Shown here in pieces: positions 23,339-34,285 of a DNA stretch of 64,000 nucleotides. The notes under the pieces are model-generated. The model was not told where the DNA came from, searched no databases, and saw only the letters and a list, made by a program, of their open reading frames with translations. Source of the DNA: Stictocephala bisonia (taxonomy: Eukaryota > Arthropoda > Insecta > Hemiptera > Membracidae); the NCBI GenBank assembly GCA_035578905.1, contig JAQJVL010000085.1, forward strand, positions 62,001 through 126,000, in the 5' to 3' direction. A program made the position numbers and the translations under genes. Within the stretch, counting starts at the first letter, position 1, and each line of letters begins with the position of its first letter.

Positions 23339-23684
23339 TATATATATATATAAAACAACACTTAGCAATCTTTTGTGATGTTTTTAATAATTAAGATCGA
23401 TTTCGGTCTCGAAAGACCATCTCCAGTTGTACAGATATAAGATTATAAAAATACTTAATTATAGAATAGTTTATTTAACATCTGATACAATAAAAATTTA
23501 AATAAAAATGTAGATATTATTTAATAATAATGTAATGGAGATATTAACAAATCTTTACATAACATATTCCAAACAAGGATATAAAATTACATAGAGAACA
23601 AAGAACAGCATCAAAAATATACTACAACATAATTATTCTACAAAAAATAATGAAAACAAATACAATAATTCAGGAATATATAAA
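23339..23684 (-). mobile_element. Penelope-like fragment, inverted copy
   Basis: Read on the minus strand, this block matches the end of the Penelope-like fragment at 28,140-28,640: ATTAAGTATTTTTATAA, then ATCTGTACAACTG, the hairpin GGTCTTTCGAGACC (23405-23418), GAAATCGATCTT and AAAAACATCACAAAA, ending in a TA run. The two copies are in opposite orientation and flank the hAT-bearing insertion. No coding part remains on this side. Confidence 0.75.
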
Positions 23685-24853
23685 ACTAGCTGTACCCGCC
23701 CGCTTCGCCGGTCATAATATTGAGTTTGATTTAGAACCTAATAGCTGAAAGAATTCGAGCATTTTTGCTTCTTCTACCAATATTAGATTTTTTAGGAGGC
23801 ATGTCATAAAAAGTAAACTGCAAAACAAATAATTATTTATTTTTTATTTTCACGTTTCACCACATGTTTTAATTACTGAGGAAAAAAGGTTAATACCTAA
23901 TACAGATCACCTGATCAAGTAAAGTGTGTGCTACACTCTCAAGGTGAAATGTAGAACTACAATAAATCAAAACATATACACAGTGGCGTAGCCAGGAATT
24001 CATTTCGGGGGGGGGGGGCACACACCGGGGGGTCTGGGGGGTATGGAATATTTTTGGAATTTTATTGCCCTTAAGTGCTATTTTAGACCACTTTTCAAGC
24101 TCCATATTCTATGGGCACAAACTACACCTTTTCCAAGTTTATTCGAGAAGGTATAGATTGAATTTGCGAAGATATCAAATGTAGTTGATAACATATCACT
24201 TGTAAATGAGATGTTTACAATCTGAATTGAACAGCTGTTCTCTCAAATATATTTGTTTTCTCGAATACAAATTGACACTGTCGCAAATACAACTGATAAC
24301 TTCTGGAAGAAACTTGGAAAAGGTGTAGATGCAGGTTTAAACCATTAAAAGATAACCTTTTATAATTAAACTTAAAGCCAAATTTAGTAGGCCTATAGTG
24401 TCAGTTAGTAAAACACAATTTTACCACAATATAGGTTTTTGTGTTATACTTCATTCATAAGTACAATACCTATACACTTGTTTTGTTTTTTGTTTTTTTA
24501 GGAGACAAATGTCAATGAATTTATTAAAATTTGTGATATAGGTTTAGGATGCATAATCCTTAATAACTTTCATAAAAGGAATTACACACTAAATTCGTTC
24601 AAAAGTGGAATGATTGAAACTATTTTCATACCACAATAGGCTATTTTTTTAGAATACTAGCGGTATACCATGACTTTACCATAAAGACAAATGTCAAGTT
24701 TGAAATTATTTGGAATAAATAGGATGATAGTTAAAAATTTCAAATTCATAGAAATCTGAATTTATTAAAGAAAACAACTAATTCTAATTAACAAAACATA
24801 ATTAATTCAAGAATAAAATTGAGTTGATCTTTTAAAACAATCTTGACTTAATC

Positions 24854-27274
24854 TCAGAACAAAATCTTCCTCTTCCCACTCCACGCCATCTCGTCAAGGA
24901 CCTCGTCAGCCGTTATAGGGGCTGGATAGTGAACGGTTAGTAGTCCTAATCCGGTAAGTCTATCGTTTTCCATAGAATTTCTGAGGTACGTTTTGATCCT
25001 TTTTAGTGAGGAAAACGATCTCTCCACTTCTGCCGTTGACACTGGTAGGGTAGCAAGAACCTGGATCAAGTAGTTTATGTTGGGATAAAATAGTTTATCA
25101 CAACTGTCTAAAACTGCCATAATTTGTTGAGGCTTGTCTTTGTTTTCCACTTTACTCCATTTTGTGCACCAAAGTAGATACTCAGATTCGATTGTAGATT
25201 GAGTAGTTTTATCTTCGTAGTACAGTTTTAAGTCACTTAGTATCTCAACCTTGGATTTGTCCACATTTTTAGGCAAAAGTATATCAAACCCCTTTAACAA
25301 TGGTTTGTTTGCTCCAAACCGATCTGAAAGACCAGAAATTAATGTATCTATGCAAGGAACGAAAATTGATCTCCTATAATACTCTTCTGGAGTATTGTGG
25401 GGCACATTTTCCCTCTGAGTTTGACGTTTCGATTGCCGTGGAACACTTATTTCAACATCAAAATTATCTTTTAACAAGGTCTCTGCCTTCTTAAAGAGTT
25501 TGGAAAACACTTCAATGTCATTTGTCATTCCTTCTTCATTTGTTTCGCGTAGATCTTTTAGAGTCTTTGTGACATCATCAGCGTAATTTATTGCCGATGA
25601 CAAATCACTTCCCGTCTTCTGAAGGTAATTTGATAAGGGCAAAGTAAGGCTGAACAAAAACTCGCAAATGACCAGGGAAATGAAGAAGCTACACTTTTCC
25701 ATTCCTAAGAGCAGATTTGACGCCGTAGATGAAACAGCCCTATTACTTTCAGACAACTCCTGGAGAGTTACTATTATGGCTGGCAGAATCTCTAAGAATG
25801 TGTTGATGGCATCTTGACGCTCAATAAACCTTGTTTCACATAGTCCCAAAAGACGAGTTTTTTTACTGCTTGGTACTAGCCTGGAAACGTGTTTTTTCAA
25901 TGAATCGCTGGCTTGTACATTGTTTCTGAGAAGATTTGATACTTCACTTACTGTACCAAGACAGTTTCTTACACAAGGAATGTTGAGTGAATCACTCAAA
26001 ACTAAGTTTAGTTTGTGAGCTGAACAATGGACATACACAGCTTTTGGATACAACTCTTGAAATCTTTTATGCACACCTGTGATATGGCCACTAAATGTAG
26101 AACAGCCGTCATACCCTTGACCAACGACTTTTGTCATATCCAAATTTAATGTATCACAGATTTGAAATATAACATTTACAATGCTTTCGGCTGAGACGTC
26201 TACAATCTGAGTGAATGTGAGAAAGTCCTCTTTCAATATTGAGTCTTTTGAGATATGTCGAATGCACAAGGAAAACTGTTCCCTACCTGATATGTCCATT
26301 GTTTCGTCTCCTAGGATTGAAAAACAATCCCCACTGTTGATCTCATGTACAAGTTTTCTTTGAATCAAGGTCCCACAGACTTCAATTATTTCATTTTGAA
26401 TATCTGGACTTAAATAGTTTGCATTTTTAGAACCATTTACCAGATGATGTTTGAGCTTTTCATCGGTCAAAGCACGGAATCGAACCAGCGCTCTGAATTT
26501 GCCATCTTTTTCTGTGGGCTTCTCTAATGATAGCGGTCCACTATCACGATGGCCACGAAGAGCAATTTCATTTTCTCCGCAAAATATGATTGTTTCGACG
26601 ATAGGCCTCAAGTATTCACGGTTTTGCTCCTTAAGTCTAGCCCTTTGAGTGTCAATTAGAGTAGCGACATCGTCAGTTTTACCACTATAAACCTTTAAAA
26701 AGTTATCAGCGGCGATGGTTGAAAATTTATGATACTCTGAATTGGCATGAGCCATAAACTTTTCCGATGAATCTTTCCATTTTCTAAATGGTGCTACCAC
26801 AAGTGAGCCCATTTTCTGATGAGCACCTTTGCCCGAAAATTCAGGCCCAAATGCAATGCAGTGTTTGCAATATGCACCATCTTTTTCCTTTGAGTAAGCC
26901 AGCCAAGACCATTTATCAAACCAACTGTGTTGAAACTTCCTTTTTTTATTGGTAAGTTCACTGATTGGGAAGGCAAAGTTTTTATCAGGTATAAATATTT
27001 GCGTCAAAATCTTATTTTTCAATTCATTGTTTGTAGTAGACCTACCTGCTGGGCCTGCTGTTCCACTTCCATAAATGTTGTCAACAATGATACCAATGTC
27101 CGATTGAGAGTGTTGGTTGTTCCCGGTAGCATCAGTTGTGGTAATGGTAGGCCCAGCTCCTTGCACTTCTTGACTTCCACCCTCACTTTGTAACCTATCA
27201 GGAGGAATTTCCTCTGTTTTTAGAGTTTTGGCTTTAAAAAAATGATCAATTGTCCGTCTCTTCATATTGAACAC
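24854..27274 (-). CDS. hAT transposase, ZMYM1-like, intact
   Basis: The 806-residue protein begins MFNMKRRTIDHFFKAK, a start typical of ZMYM1-like hAT transposases. A TTF-type zinc finger lies at about residues 105-185 (Cys136 and Cys139 in AYCKHC, His176 and His182 in the AHANSEYH block). The catalytic RNase-H-like part shows Asp323 in LGDETMDISG, Asp389 in VGQGYDGCS, the CSAHKLNLVL block near 417 and CETRFIER at 479-486. The C-terminus has the hAT dimerisation domain (LATLPVSTAEVERSFSSLKR, then NDRLTGLGLL). It would bind the ends of its own element and cut and paste it. No stop or frameshift interrupts it. A near-cognate ATG three codons downstream (MKRR) is an alternative start. Confidence 0.93.
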   Translation of the reverse strand: MFNMKRRTIDHFFKAKTLKTEEIPPDRLQSEGGSQEVQGAGPTITTTDATGNNQHSQSDIGIIVDNIYGSGTAGPAGRSTTNNELKNKILTQIFIPDKNFAFPISELTNKKRKFQHSWFDKWSWLAYSKEKDGAYCKHCIAFGPEFSGKGAHQKMGSLVVAPFRKWKDSSEKFMAHANSEYHKFSTIAADNFLKVYSGKTDDVATLIDTQRARLKEQNREYLRPIVETIIFCGENEIALRGHRDSGPLSLEKPTEKDGKFRALVRFRALTDEKLKHHLVNGSKNANYLSPDIQNEIIEVCGTLIQRKLVHEINSGDCFSILGDETMDISGREQFSLCIRHISKDSILKEDFLTFTQIVDVSAESIVNVIFQICDTLNLDMTKVVGQGYDGCSTFSGHITGVHKRFQELYPKAVYVHCSAHKLNLVLSDSLNIPCVRNCLGTVSEVSNLLRNNVQASDSLKKHVSRLVPSSKKTRLLGLCETRFIERQDAINTFLEILPAIIVTLQELSESNRAVSSTASNLLLGMEKCSFFISLVICEFLFSLTLPLSNYLQKTGSDLSSAINYADDVTKTLKDLRETNEEGMTNDIEVFSKLFKKAETLLKDNFDVEISVPRQSKRQTQRENVPHNTPEEYYRRSIFVPCIDTLISGLSDRFGANKPLLKGFDILLPKNVDKSKVEILSDLKLYYEDKTTQSTIESEYLLWCTKWSKVENKDKPQQIMAVLDSCDKLFYPNINYLIQVLATLPVSTAEVERSFSSLKRIKTYLRNSMENDRLTGLGLLTVHYPAPITADEVLDEMAWSGKRKILF

Positions 27275-27760
27275 ACCACTCTGCTAAATTTCGTCTTTCA
27301 ACTGACCAAAATACGTAGCACGCACTTGCACATTAACATTACTTACAATCGCACTGAGCAAAACGCAGTTTTTCACTGACACTGGTGGTAATGACGTGAC
27401 TCGTGGAGCGATCTGTCGGGGATGAGTGTGAACTGTGAGTGCGACGGACACTGAGACGAGCGTTGAGCGAGTGAGAGGTCTGATGACTACTCGAGTCAAA
27501 ACAAAACATCGGTCATACACATACTGAGTTGGTGGAGTTGTCTTGTCCACTGCACTGCGTAGTCGTAGTGCGTATCTACGTGAATGTCGTGTAGCCTACC
27601 CACCCATCATTTACACTACCACACCAGTTGTCCACGCATACAAATATAATTCTGTAGAGGACCTTCGATTGAATGCATAGTACTGATTGTTGTATTATAA
27701 ATATCAACTATTATTTTATTTTCCTATCCTGGTTAAAAATATAAATACATTTTGGTCCCG
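27275..27760 (-). promoter_or_regulatory. Upstream region of the hAT transposase
   Basis: This stretch between the transposase start and the right terminal repeat is richer in GC than the surroundings and must hold the element's promoter. I see no clear TATA box at a fixed distance. The 88-codon minus-strand ORF inside (27550-27284) is not a recognised protein. Confidence 0.35.
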
Positions 27761-28074
27761 AAATTTCGGGGGGGGGGGGGCCTGGGCCCCCCAGGCTCCC
27801 CCCTGGCTACGCCACTGCATATACAGTACTGTTGTTGTGAGAACTTCAATCTGCTTATGGCATGTGAAACTACATTAAACCACACAGTCATATGTTTTTT
27901 GTAAACAATTCAGATTCTCCATTTGAATAACATGGGATCTTTAGGAGCCTGCGGGGCGGGACCCTGTGGACGGATCTGCATCAAACTTCACAGAAATCAT
28001 CTCGGGAGTATACAGGACAACATCCTAAAGTTTCATGGTGATCGGTTGGATGGTTTGGCAGCACATAAACTTCA

Positions 28075-28077
<3 letters not shown>

Positions 28078-28106
<29 letters not shown>

Positions 28107-28126
28107 CTATATATATATATATATAC
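28078..28126. repeat. TA microsatellite
   Basis: About 24 TA dinucleotides with one interruption, at the junction between the interspersed repeat and the Penelope-like fragment. Confidence 0.9.
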
Positions 28127-28139
28127 ATCCTCTTTTATA

Positions 28140-28640
28140 AATATAGATTACATGTTCAACTTGCCCTAAATATTACACTGGTCAAACAGGAAGAAGTTTT
28201 GGTAAATGATTCAAAGAACATATACCAAAAAACAAACTTCAAAATTTATCAAGGTTTGCTGAACATCAAGAAACCATAATATTTCATCAATAGAAGAAAA
28301 TTGAGAAATTATCCATTTTGGGCCTAAAGTAAAATATTAGATGCTATTGAAAAGTTTTACATTTACGAAAACACAAAAGAAAATCCATCATTATTAGTCG
28401 ACGACCAAATAAAATTTCACTCAAATATTATGTTCATTTGTATCATGAAGATGCAAAATTGTAAAGTTATGTATATCTACAACTTATCCATCTACATTTT
28501 TATTAAAATTTTTATAGTTTCAGCTGTTGAATTAATTATTCTACAATTAAGTATTTTTATAACCTTACATCTGTACAACTGAAGATGGTCTTTCGAGACC
28601 GAAATCGATCTTGATTATTAAAAACATCACAAAAAATGCT
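28140..28640 (+). mobile_element. Penelope-like element fragment with GIY-YIG remnant
   Basis: In the frame from 28147 the plus strand reads ITCSTCPKYYTGQTGRSFGK, stop, FKEHIPKNKLQNLSRFAEHQ. CPKYYTGQTGRSF..F.EH is the GIY-YIG endonuclease signature of Penelope-like retroelements, with YYTGQTG in the GIY-YIG position. The stop at 28207-28209 (TGA) stands where the family has Arg, so CGA to TGA is likely. Further stops follow. Past the coding end comes a conserved tail with a perfect 5-bp hairpin and TTCG loop (28587-28600). The reverse transcriptase part is absent. Confidence 0.85.
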
Positions 28641-28647
28641 GTGTTGT

Positions 28648-28706
<59 letters not shown>
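28648..28706. repeat. TA microsatellite at the Penelope-like end
   Basis: About 26 TA dinucleotides directly after the conserved Penelope-like tail. The opposed copy at 23.34 kb also ends in a TA run, which fits insertion into TA-rich targets. Confidence 0.92.
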
Positions 28707-28712
<6 letters not shown>

Positions 28713-30640
28713 TTTATAACATATTAAGCAATCTAATGGCTATTAACGGCAACCAATTAATATTATTATTCAAATTAAACAGATTTTAGATGTCGCACAG
28801 CGTATGCCAGTTATGGAATCTAACATGATGATGCAATAAATGAAAGGAATTTTTATGAAGAATAGTGAGCATTTAATTGTAAATGAAGAATAAATTGGTT
28901 TTTGTCTTTTAAAAATTAGTCTAATTAATTAATAAATAATTTCATACTGATTGATCTGACAAACATTTTTGATATGTATTTAAAAAATAAATACTACAAA
29001 AGAAAGTAAGTATAAAAGTCCCCCTCCCATTCGCAGTACTAGAATTAAGCATAATTAGATTATGCTGCTAAACAAAGGTGTGAGGGATTTATGTCAAGTT
29101 TTTAATGTTGAAAACCCTCTATTTATTGATAATTAAAATTAATATAAAGAGTAACAATTTGTTACTTACTAAGTATTGCCATTACTACATCATCCTTGAG
29201 AATCTCTATGGAGCCTCTAGATATGAAGTACAGGGATGTGAGGACATCTCCTTTGTGAACTAGGGTATCTCCAGGAGGGGCGTGCGTTGTTTTAAACTTC
29301 AACGATAATGCTCTGAAAAAAATCATAGTAGTGAAAATATTTTCAAGTAAGTCTGTGGAGCATTGCCAACAGCTGGTTAAGTAAAAGTAATAGTGTAAGC
29401 ATTACAAAAATGTAGTAATTCAAAACTAATAATATTTTTTAATATTTTAATATAACTTCATAAAACTCTTTTCTTAATCTCGCTGTTGTATGAGCACTAC
29501 TTGCAGAATACAGTTTTCAATCAATATAAAGAAAAATATTTAAACAAAAAAAATATATTTTTAATTTGTAATAAGGACAAATAAAACAAATCAACAAGAA
29601 ATACAATGCTGCTGAACATGTTCTTTCTAAAACCAATGATTACAAAAAAATAAAAGAAAACTAAACATTTAAAATTACATGAATAATTAAGGTGTAAAAA
29701 TTACCTCTACCGAAGAACTGAAAAATATACATATAGCAAACAAAAAGAAACCTCAAAATATTTTAGATGCACTTATAATTACAAATAATCCAGTTTTCAG
29801 AGAAAAAGAAAACTCAAAACAAATTCATAATAAACTTAGTAACTAATGTGAAAATATTATTTTTTTTTTTATTTAATTTGCATACTAGAAAAAAATCAAG
29901 TAATTTATGAAACGGCCAAAAAACTGGAAGCTCCAAAACATGTTGTCAAATTGATTATAAAAAGGTTCTAAGTTATTACCTTAATTTATAAAGAAGCTGA
30001 TTTGAATTCCGTAATGTAGTCTAATTTGAACAAAAACCACTGGTAACTGAATAAAAAATAAAATGTTCAAAAAGAAAGCAATAAGAAAGCTTAATGGAAA
30101 GGAAAATAATCAGCTAATGGAGTTAAAGCTTGTCTCTCTCTTCTAGACATTGATTTACTACACTTAGAACAAGCTGACTGCTGTCTAGTACTCTTGGTGT
30201 ATTAATAGAATTGCTTTCAGTTTTTACACATTGCATTTTTAAGTTTGTAAAGATTATTTAAGTATCAAAATAATATTATTCCTCATGTAATATTTTTTAA
30301 CGACGATAGCTTGAAAAATTATTAAGGTTTATTGAAGAAACTACCTGTTTTTAAATTTTCATATTTCATATAAAAAAACTTCAAGAAGTTGATTAGGTAA
30401 CCCAGTGGGTAACTTAGGTTGGCACCACAGAGTACAGAATAAGAATAGAGGGAGCATCATCGATACCCATTATTTGAAGTCAGCCGTCGGAGGATCTGCC
30501 CATGCAATATGGTTACTGGCTCGATGACACCCTAGCCACGCTTGCTACCACTGCAGAATAAATGGAGTGACAGCCCACGTGCTTTATTTGGCACCTATAT
30601 ATTGGCAGTTATATTTGTTGTTGTTGATTTATATGACGTA
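28707..30640. other. Intron around the CNBD exon
   Basis: Apart from the exon at 29170-29312, this is AT-rich intron with no supported gene. Confidence 0.5.
29170..29312 (-). CDS. sei: ERG K+ channel exon: CNBD beta-roll
   Basis: The exon contains one base, 47 codons and one base, between TTTTTTCAG and GTAAGT. It reads [20 protein letters not shown], then [18 protein letters not shown] and KDDVVMAIL. This is the beta-roll of the cyclic-nucleotide-binding homology domain. In ERG channels this domain does not bind cyclic nucleotides usefully but docks with the N-terminal PAS domain to control closing. Phase joins on both sides: AG+A upstream, A+GT downstream. It is separated from the next exon by a 12.5-kb intron filled with LINE, hAT and Penelope-like sequences. 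Confidence 0.95.
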
Positions 30641-30649
30641 ATAATGTCA

Positions 30650-31400
30650 TGCTCTTGTATAGCTTTTGGGTGCTTCCACAAAGCAAAAGTGTAATGGTGT
30701 CTGTGTGTATGTTACTCAATCATGCAAAAACTACTGAACCCATTCATCTGAAATTTTGCATAGACATTATTATGGTCTCTGGTTAACACATTGGTTTATA
30801 TTTATTTTGAAATTTTATCAGGAAACCACCCCAAGTGTTCTAATAAGTATCAATGGCAGTACCAATTTGACAATTAATTAATTGTTTATAATAATTTCAT
30901 TAATCAGCTGTTGGAATAAATAAACAACTTACATAGTTCCGATCTAAATACCAGACCACAACCTAACCACAACCACGGTAACTTATTAGAAAAGACGGAA
31001 GGTATCACAACGAGGCTGCGCAGAAGACTGAGACATAACATGGGCGAAATCACCTGGTTTGATTATTTGATAAAATACTGGTAACTAAATTTACTAATCA
31101 CATGGAAGCATTCAGCTAAATAGCAGGCATTTCTTTACCACTATCAGCTGGAATTGTAAACTAAGGGAATTAGAACAGTTTTTTGTGTTTGTTGATGCCA
31201 TTTCGCCCATATGAAGTCATAGGAGATGCGCGTGATACCTATCATCTTCTTTCCTAGAGATACCATGACCACAACGCACTTTTGCACTATATAGATGCCA
31301 GTAGGTACATGTTTTGTATTACTGAATGTAATAAGCACAATATAAATCAACGTGAACCCCGCACGAAGGACGGGTACTGTGCTAGCTATACATACTAATA
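30650..31400. mobile_element. Unclassified interspersed repeat
   Basis: The left portion reads GTAATGGTGTCTGTGTGTAT, then AAAAACTACTGAACCCATTC and GAAATTTTGCATAGAC, phrases found in abundant insect retro-repeats. The right end (31346-31395) holds CCCCGCACGAAGGACGGGTA and CTAGCTATACATACTAAT, the inverted counterpart of the CTAGCTGTACCCGC start at 23,685. Length is about 750 bp; no coding capacity is recognised. The 68-codon minus ORF at 31,144-31,350 is not supported. Confidence 0.55.
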
Positions 31401-31842
31401 GAAAAGTATATTATATTTAAATTTTTAAAATGTACTAAACACTTTGTCAGTGTGTATGTTAATAGAAAATTGGCTTTGGCCTATCTATTATAATTATACT
31501 GACATACAGTATATTCTGCTGCTCAGAGAACTAACACATCTCATCAGTGAATAATGTACTCTATACATTACATACCTTTAACAATGTTTCCAAGTGTGTT
31601 CGTTGCCAGTTGATTACGAAGTGTATGGAAGTTTCAGGTATTACAGGGCCTCTTAAATATAAATAATTAAAATATTTACTCTATTTCCTGGTTAAATAAG
31701 TCTTTTCAAAAACGTAATATATCAATATTGTACACATACATATAATTAACTGTCTTATCTTTTATTTCAATTAGGTCATATTTTAACCCTCTATTTTGTG
31801 TTTTTATTCCAAAGGTTCAAAGGCATTTAAAATAATTATCTA
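31401..31842. other. Intron, no feature seen
   Basis: AT-rich intronic sequence without recognised elements. Confidence 0.45.
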
Positions 31843-32590
31843 AAGTGGAGTCCCAGTAATCCAAAATGTTGTAGTCCAAAAATCTGTTAAATCCGAAACA
31901 AAGACTGGCAGAAATTTGGAGAAAATAAAAATTCCACAATTGTAATCAGCACTACTTTATGATTCTGAAAATAATAAGAGAATAATATTTCAAATGCAAT
32001 ACTATAAATAACCATTCAAACAATATATTGGTTTAAAAAATCAGTAAATTTATTTGTTTTGAAGAAGAATATCTTACTCTTGAAACTTATAACCAGCATC
32101 TCAACAATATGATGATGTGTGGCAGGATGTTGCTCTATGTTGCACAGTGTATGAGACGTGGTATCTGTGCAGACTACCCCCTGTTAGTAAACAATGTTAT
32201 ATAAACAAGGCTAAGCTTGTAAACAACAATTGCTGATGCCAGAATAACAGTGGAAACAGTGCTGTGTAGGTAGCGAGAATGCCAAAAATGTGCATGGGAC
32301 TTCTGACAGCTGTGCATGGGACTTCTGTGCGTAAACACATTGTGACGAATTTGTACTGTAAAATTTTAAACGCTTTGTCTGAACTGGTTTTTTTTACAAA
32401 GTTCATTCCTCCTTGTTTGTATAGGTTCTTGTTATTTTTAAAAATAATTTAAAAAATGGACTTAATATTACATGTTGCATGTATAAATATTAAATTAAGG
32501 AGTTTTTTTTTTAATCTGCTTAATCCAAAAAATTTGCAACTCAAAATCAATTCGATCCCAATTTTTTCGGATTAGATGGACTCTGTACTG
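31843..32590. mobile_element. Second Tigger-like MITE
   Basis: Ends are related inverted repeats: GAGTCCCAGTAATCCAAAA on the left and the complement of TTCGGATTAGATGGACTC on the right. TA dinucleotides lie at both borders (31841-31842 and 32591-32592). The ends resemble Tigger-type termini (AGTCC..TAATCC). No transposase frame is visible. It lies between the CNBD exons at 29.2 and 33.6 kb. Confidence 0.65.
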
Positions 32591-32717
32591 TATAATGTAC
32601 CATACAATTGAATACTGGTTTAATTGTTATGTTTGATTTTTGTAGTGAGAAATACTATACAATTTACTGACTATGGCATATTAAATTTTATCATAACATG
32701 AAAGACAAACTGTCAAA

Positions 32718-33165
32718 GAATACATTATATTAGGGCAGGAATGCAGATGATAAATACATTATATTAGGGCAGGAATGCAGATGATAAATACATTATATTA
32801 GGGCAGGAATGCAGATGATAAATACATTATATTAGGGCAGGAATGCAGATGATAAATACATTATATTAGGGCAGGAATGCAGATGATAAATACATTATAT
32901 TAGGGCAGGAATGCAGATGATAAATACATTATATTAGGGCAGGAATGCAGATGATAAATACATTATATTAGGGCAGGAATGCAGATGATAAATACATTAT
33001 ATTAGGGCAGGAATGCAGATGCTAAATACATTATATTAGGGCAGGAATGCAGATGATAAATACATTATATTAGGGCAGGAATGCAGATGATAAATACATT
33101 ATATTAGGGCAGGAATGCAGATGATAAATACATTATATTAGGGCAGGAATGCAGATGATAAATCA
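32718..33165. repeat. Second 34-bp tandem array
   Basis: About thirteen head-to-tail copies of a 34-bp unit (AAATACATTATATTAGGGCA then GGAATGCAGATGAT). They are almost identical; one copy has GATGCT at about 33,019. The unit length equals that of the array at 1-588, but the sequences are unrelated. Confidence 0.97.
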
Positions 33166-33603
33166 ATACCTTTTACTTAATATTTTTTACTTGCTAAATA
33201 TTTTTAAATGTTTTCCAGAAGACAGTGATATCAGTGCTATAATAGTAACTATGATAGAACTGATTGATGTGCTGGACTTATGAGAAAGAAGGTGCCCCTC
33301 CCCCCCATGCATAGCAAAAAGGTGCTTACCCTTTTCAGACTAACTACACTCTCCCCAACAGATAACAAGATTGATTGGGTAAAATGTTTATTGCAGGACA
33401 TTCTTTCAAAATGAAGAGTGAATTAAAACAAAAATATGATAGTATACTTTTTTTATAAATAAGGTAATTTTTAGAATTGTTCAAAGCCACTCTATCCTAC
33501 ATATTTTCTAGAATATTAACTAACATCAAAGTATTTACACAATCAAATTTACCAATAGAACATTTAAAAATATGAACTCTCAAAGTATACTTTAACACAA
33601 TAC

Positions 33604-33752
33604 CTGAGGCACCCGGGTGAAGCACCATCAAACGCAGAGCAATTGGTGAGCAAATTTCGGTTGAGATGAAGGCAAATATCAGCCTGAAGGCACTCGGGGA
33701 ACCCTTTCAAAACACTATTCATGTCTATGCCATTTGTGTATGTCCATGCATG
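33604..33752 (-). CDS. sei: ERG K+ channel exon: end of C-linker, start of CNBD
   Basis: This exon has 49 codons plus AG and runs from a TTTTTCAG acceptor to a GTATTG donor. The peptide begins [20 protein letters not shown] and continues [15 protein letters not shown] to GASPGCL. It follows directly from EEYFQ of the previous exon, as in all ERG channels. [16 protein letters not shown] is the C-linker helix pair leading into the cyclic-nucleotide-binding homology domain. The last two bases (AG) are completed by A of the next exon to give Arg. The stretch [12 protein letters not shown] differs most from vertebrates. Confidence 0.95.
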
Positions 33753-34160
33753 CTGAAAAACCAAAATCAAAACATCAGTTACAAAACACAGCACGTACAC
33801 TAATAGACAACTATGCAAGGCTATTACTTTTATTCTTAGTACATTTTAATTGTTCTGTTTTAGAAGTTTATAATTATTAAAAATAGAGTTATAATCTTTT
33901 CGTGATATTTTCATCAGCCATAGAGGTTATACTCCTGAGACTACCACTGTGTTTATCATGAGGTGAAATTTGCTGAAACACTACCAGAATTTTGTCAAGA
34001 GATATTACTTCTATATCATATGATTCAATTTCAATGTTTTTATATTTGTATGGTAGTTAGAGATAGGCAATCAGTGTCATCTTTGCAGGATTTCAAAACC
34101 ATATATTTTTAGCTTTAAATAAATAACAGTAACTGATAAGTATTCAGAATGTAGAGTGCA
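33753..34160. other. Intron, no feature seen
   Basis: AT-rich intron between the C-linker exon and a SINE fragment. Confidence 0.45.
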
Positions 34161-34164
34161 AGAG

Positions 34165-34285
34165 ACAACTAGAATCCCCATCTGAGATGTAACTGTAAGT
34201 GACTACTTCACCAATTGGAATAACATTCCAGCAAAGGCCTGCAACCCATATAAACTGGCCAGTGAAGTTAAAAAAATAATTAATT
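34165..34285 (+). mobile_element. 3' fragment of the tRNA-derived SINE
   Basis: The block from AATCCCCATCTGAG to AAACTGGCCAGTGAAGTTAA matches the SINE at 56106-56280 from the B box to the 3' end (ACTTCAC, TTGGAATA, GCAAAGGCCTGCAACCCAT, AACTGGC.AGTGAAGTT). The A box is missing, so it is 5' truncated. Confidence 0.75.

Larger units (their letters stand above)
23981..27817 (-). mobile_element. Complete hAT transposon
   Basis: The 3,837-bp element has terminal inverted repeats CAGTGGCGTAGCCAGG at 23981 and CCTGGCTACGCCACTG at the right end. It is flanked by a perfect 8-bp target duplication CATATACA (23973-23980 and 27818-27825), the standard hAT length. G-rich subterminal runs follow both ends. 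It carries one long intact transposase ORF on the minus strand. Perfect target duplications and the open frame indicate a recent insertion, possibly by a still autonomous copy. Confidence 0.97.
23685..28080. mobile_element. Unclassified interspersed repeat split by a hAT
   Basis: The left part (23685-23980) begins CTAGCTGTACCCGCCCGCTT, a start seen in many insect non-autonomous retro-repeats. The right part (27818-28080) contains ACGGATCTGCATCAAACTTC and TTTCATGGTGATCGGTTGGA and ends at AAACTTCAAACATATATA. The two parts are joined at the hAT target site CATATACA. Similar start motifs occur at 31,350-31,390 in inverted form. Class is inferred only from these end motifs. Confidence 0.55.

Noticed and set aside
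27284..27550. 88-codon minus-strand ORF upstream of the hAT transposase
   Set aside because: It lies in the element's leader region and resembles no protein.
28570..28615. Hammerhead ribozyme in the Penelope-like tail
   Set aside because: CTGAAGA fits the core pattern and GAAA follows the stem, but no strands for helices I and III are visible, the stem is offset by a base, and the other copy has CTGGAGA.
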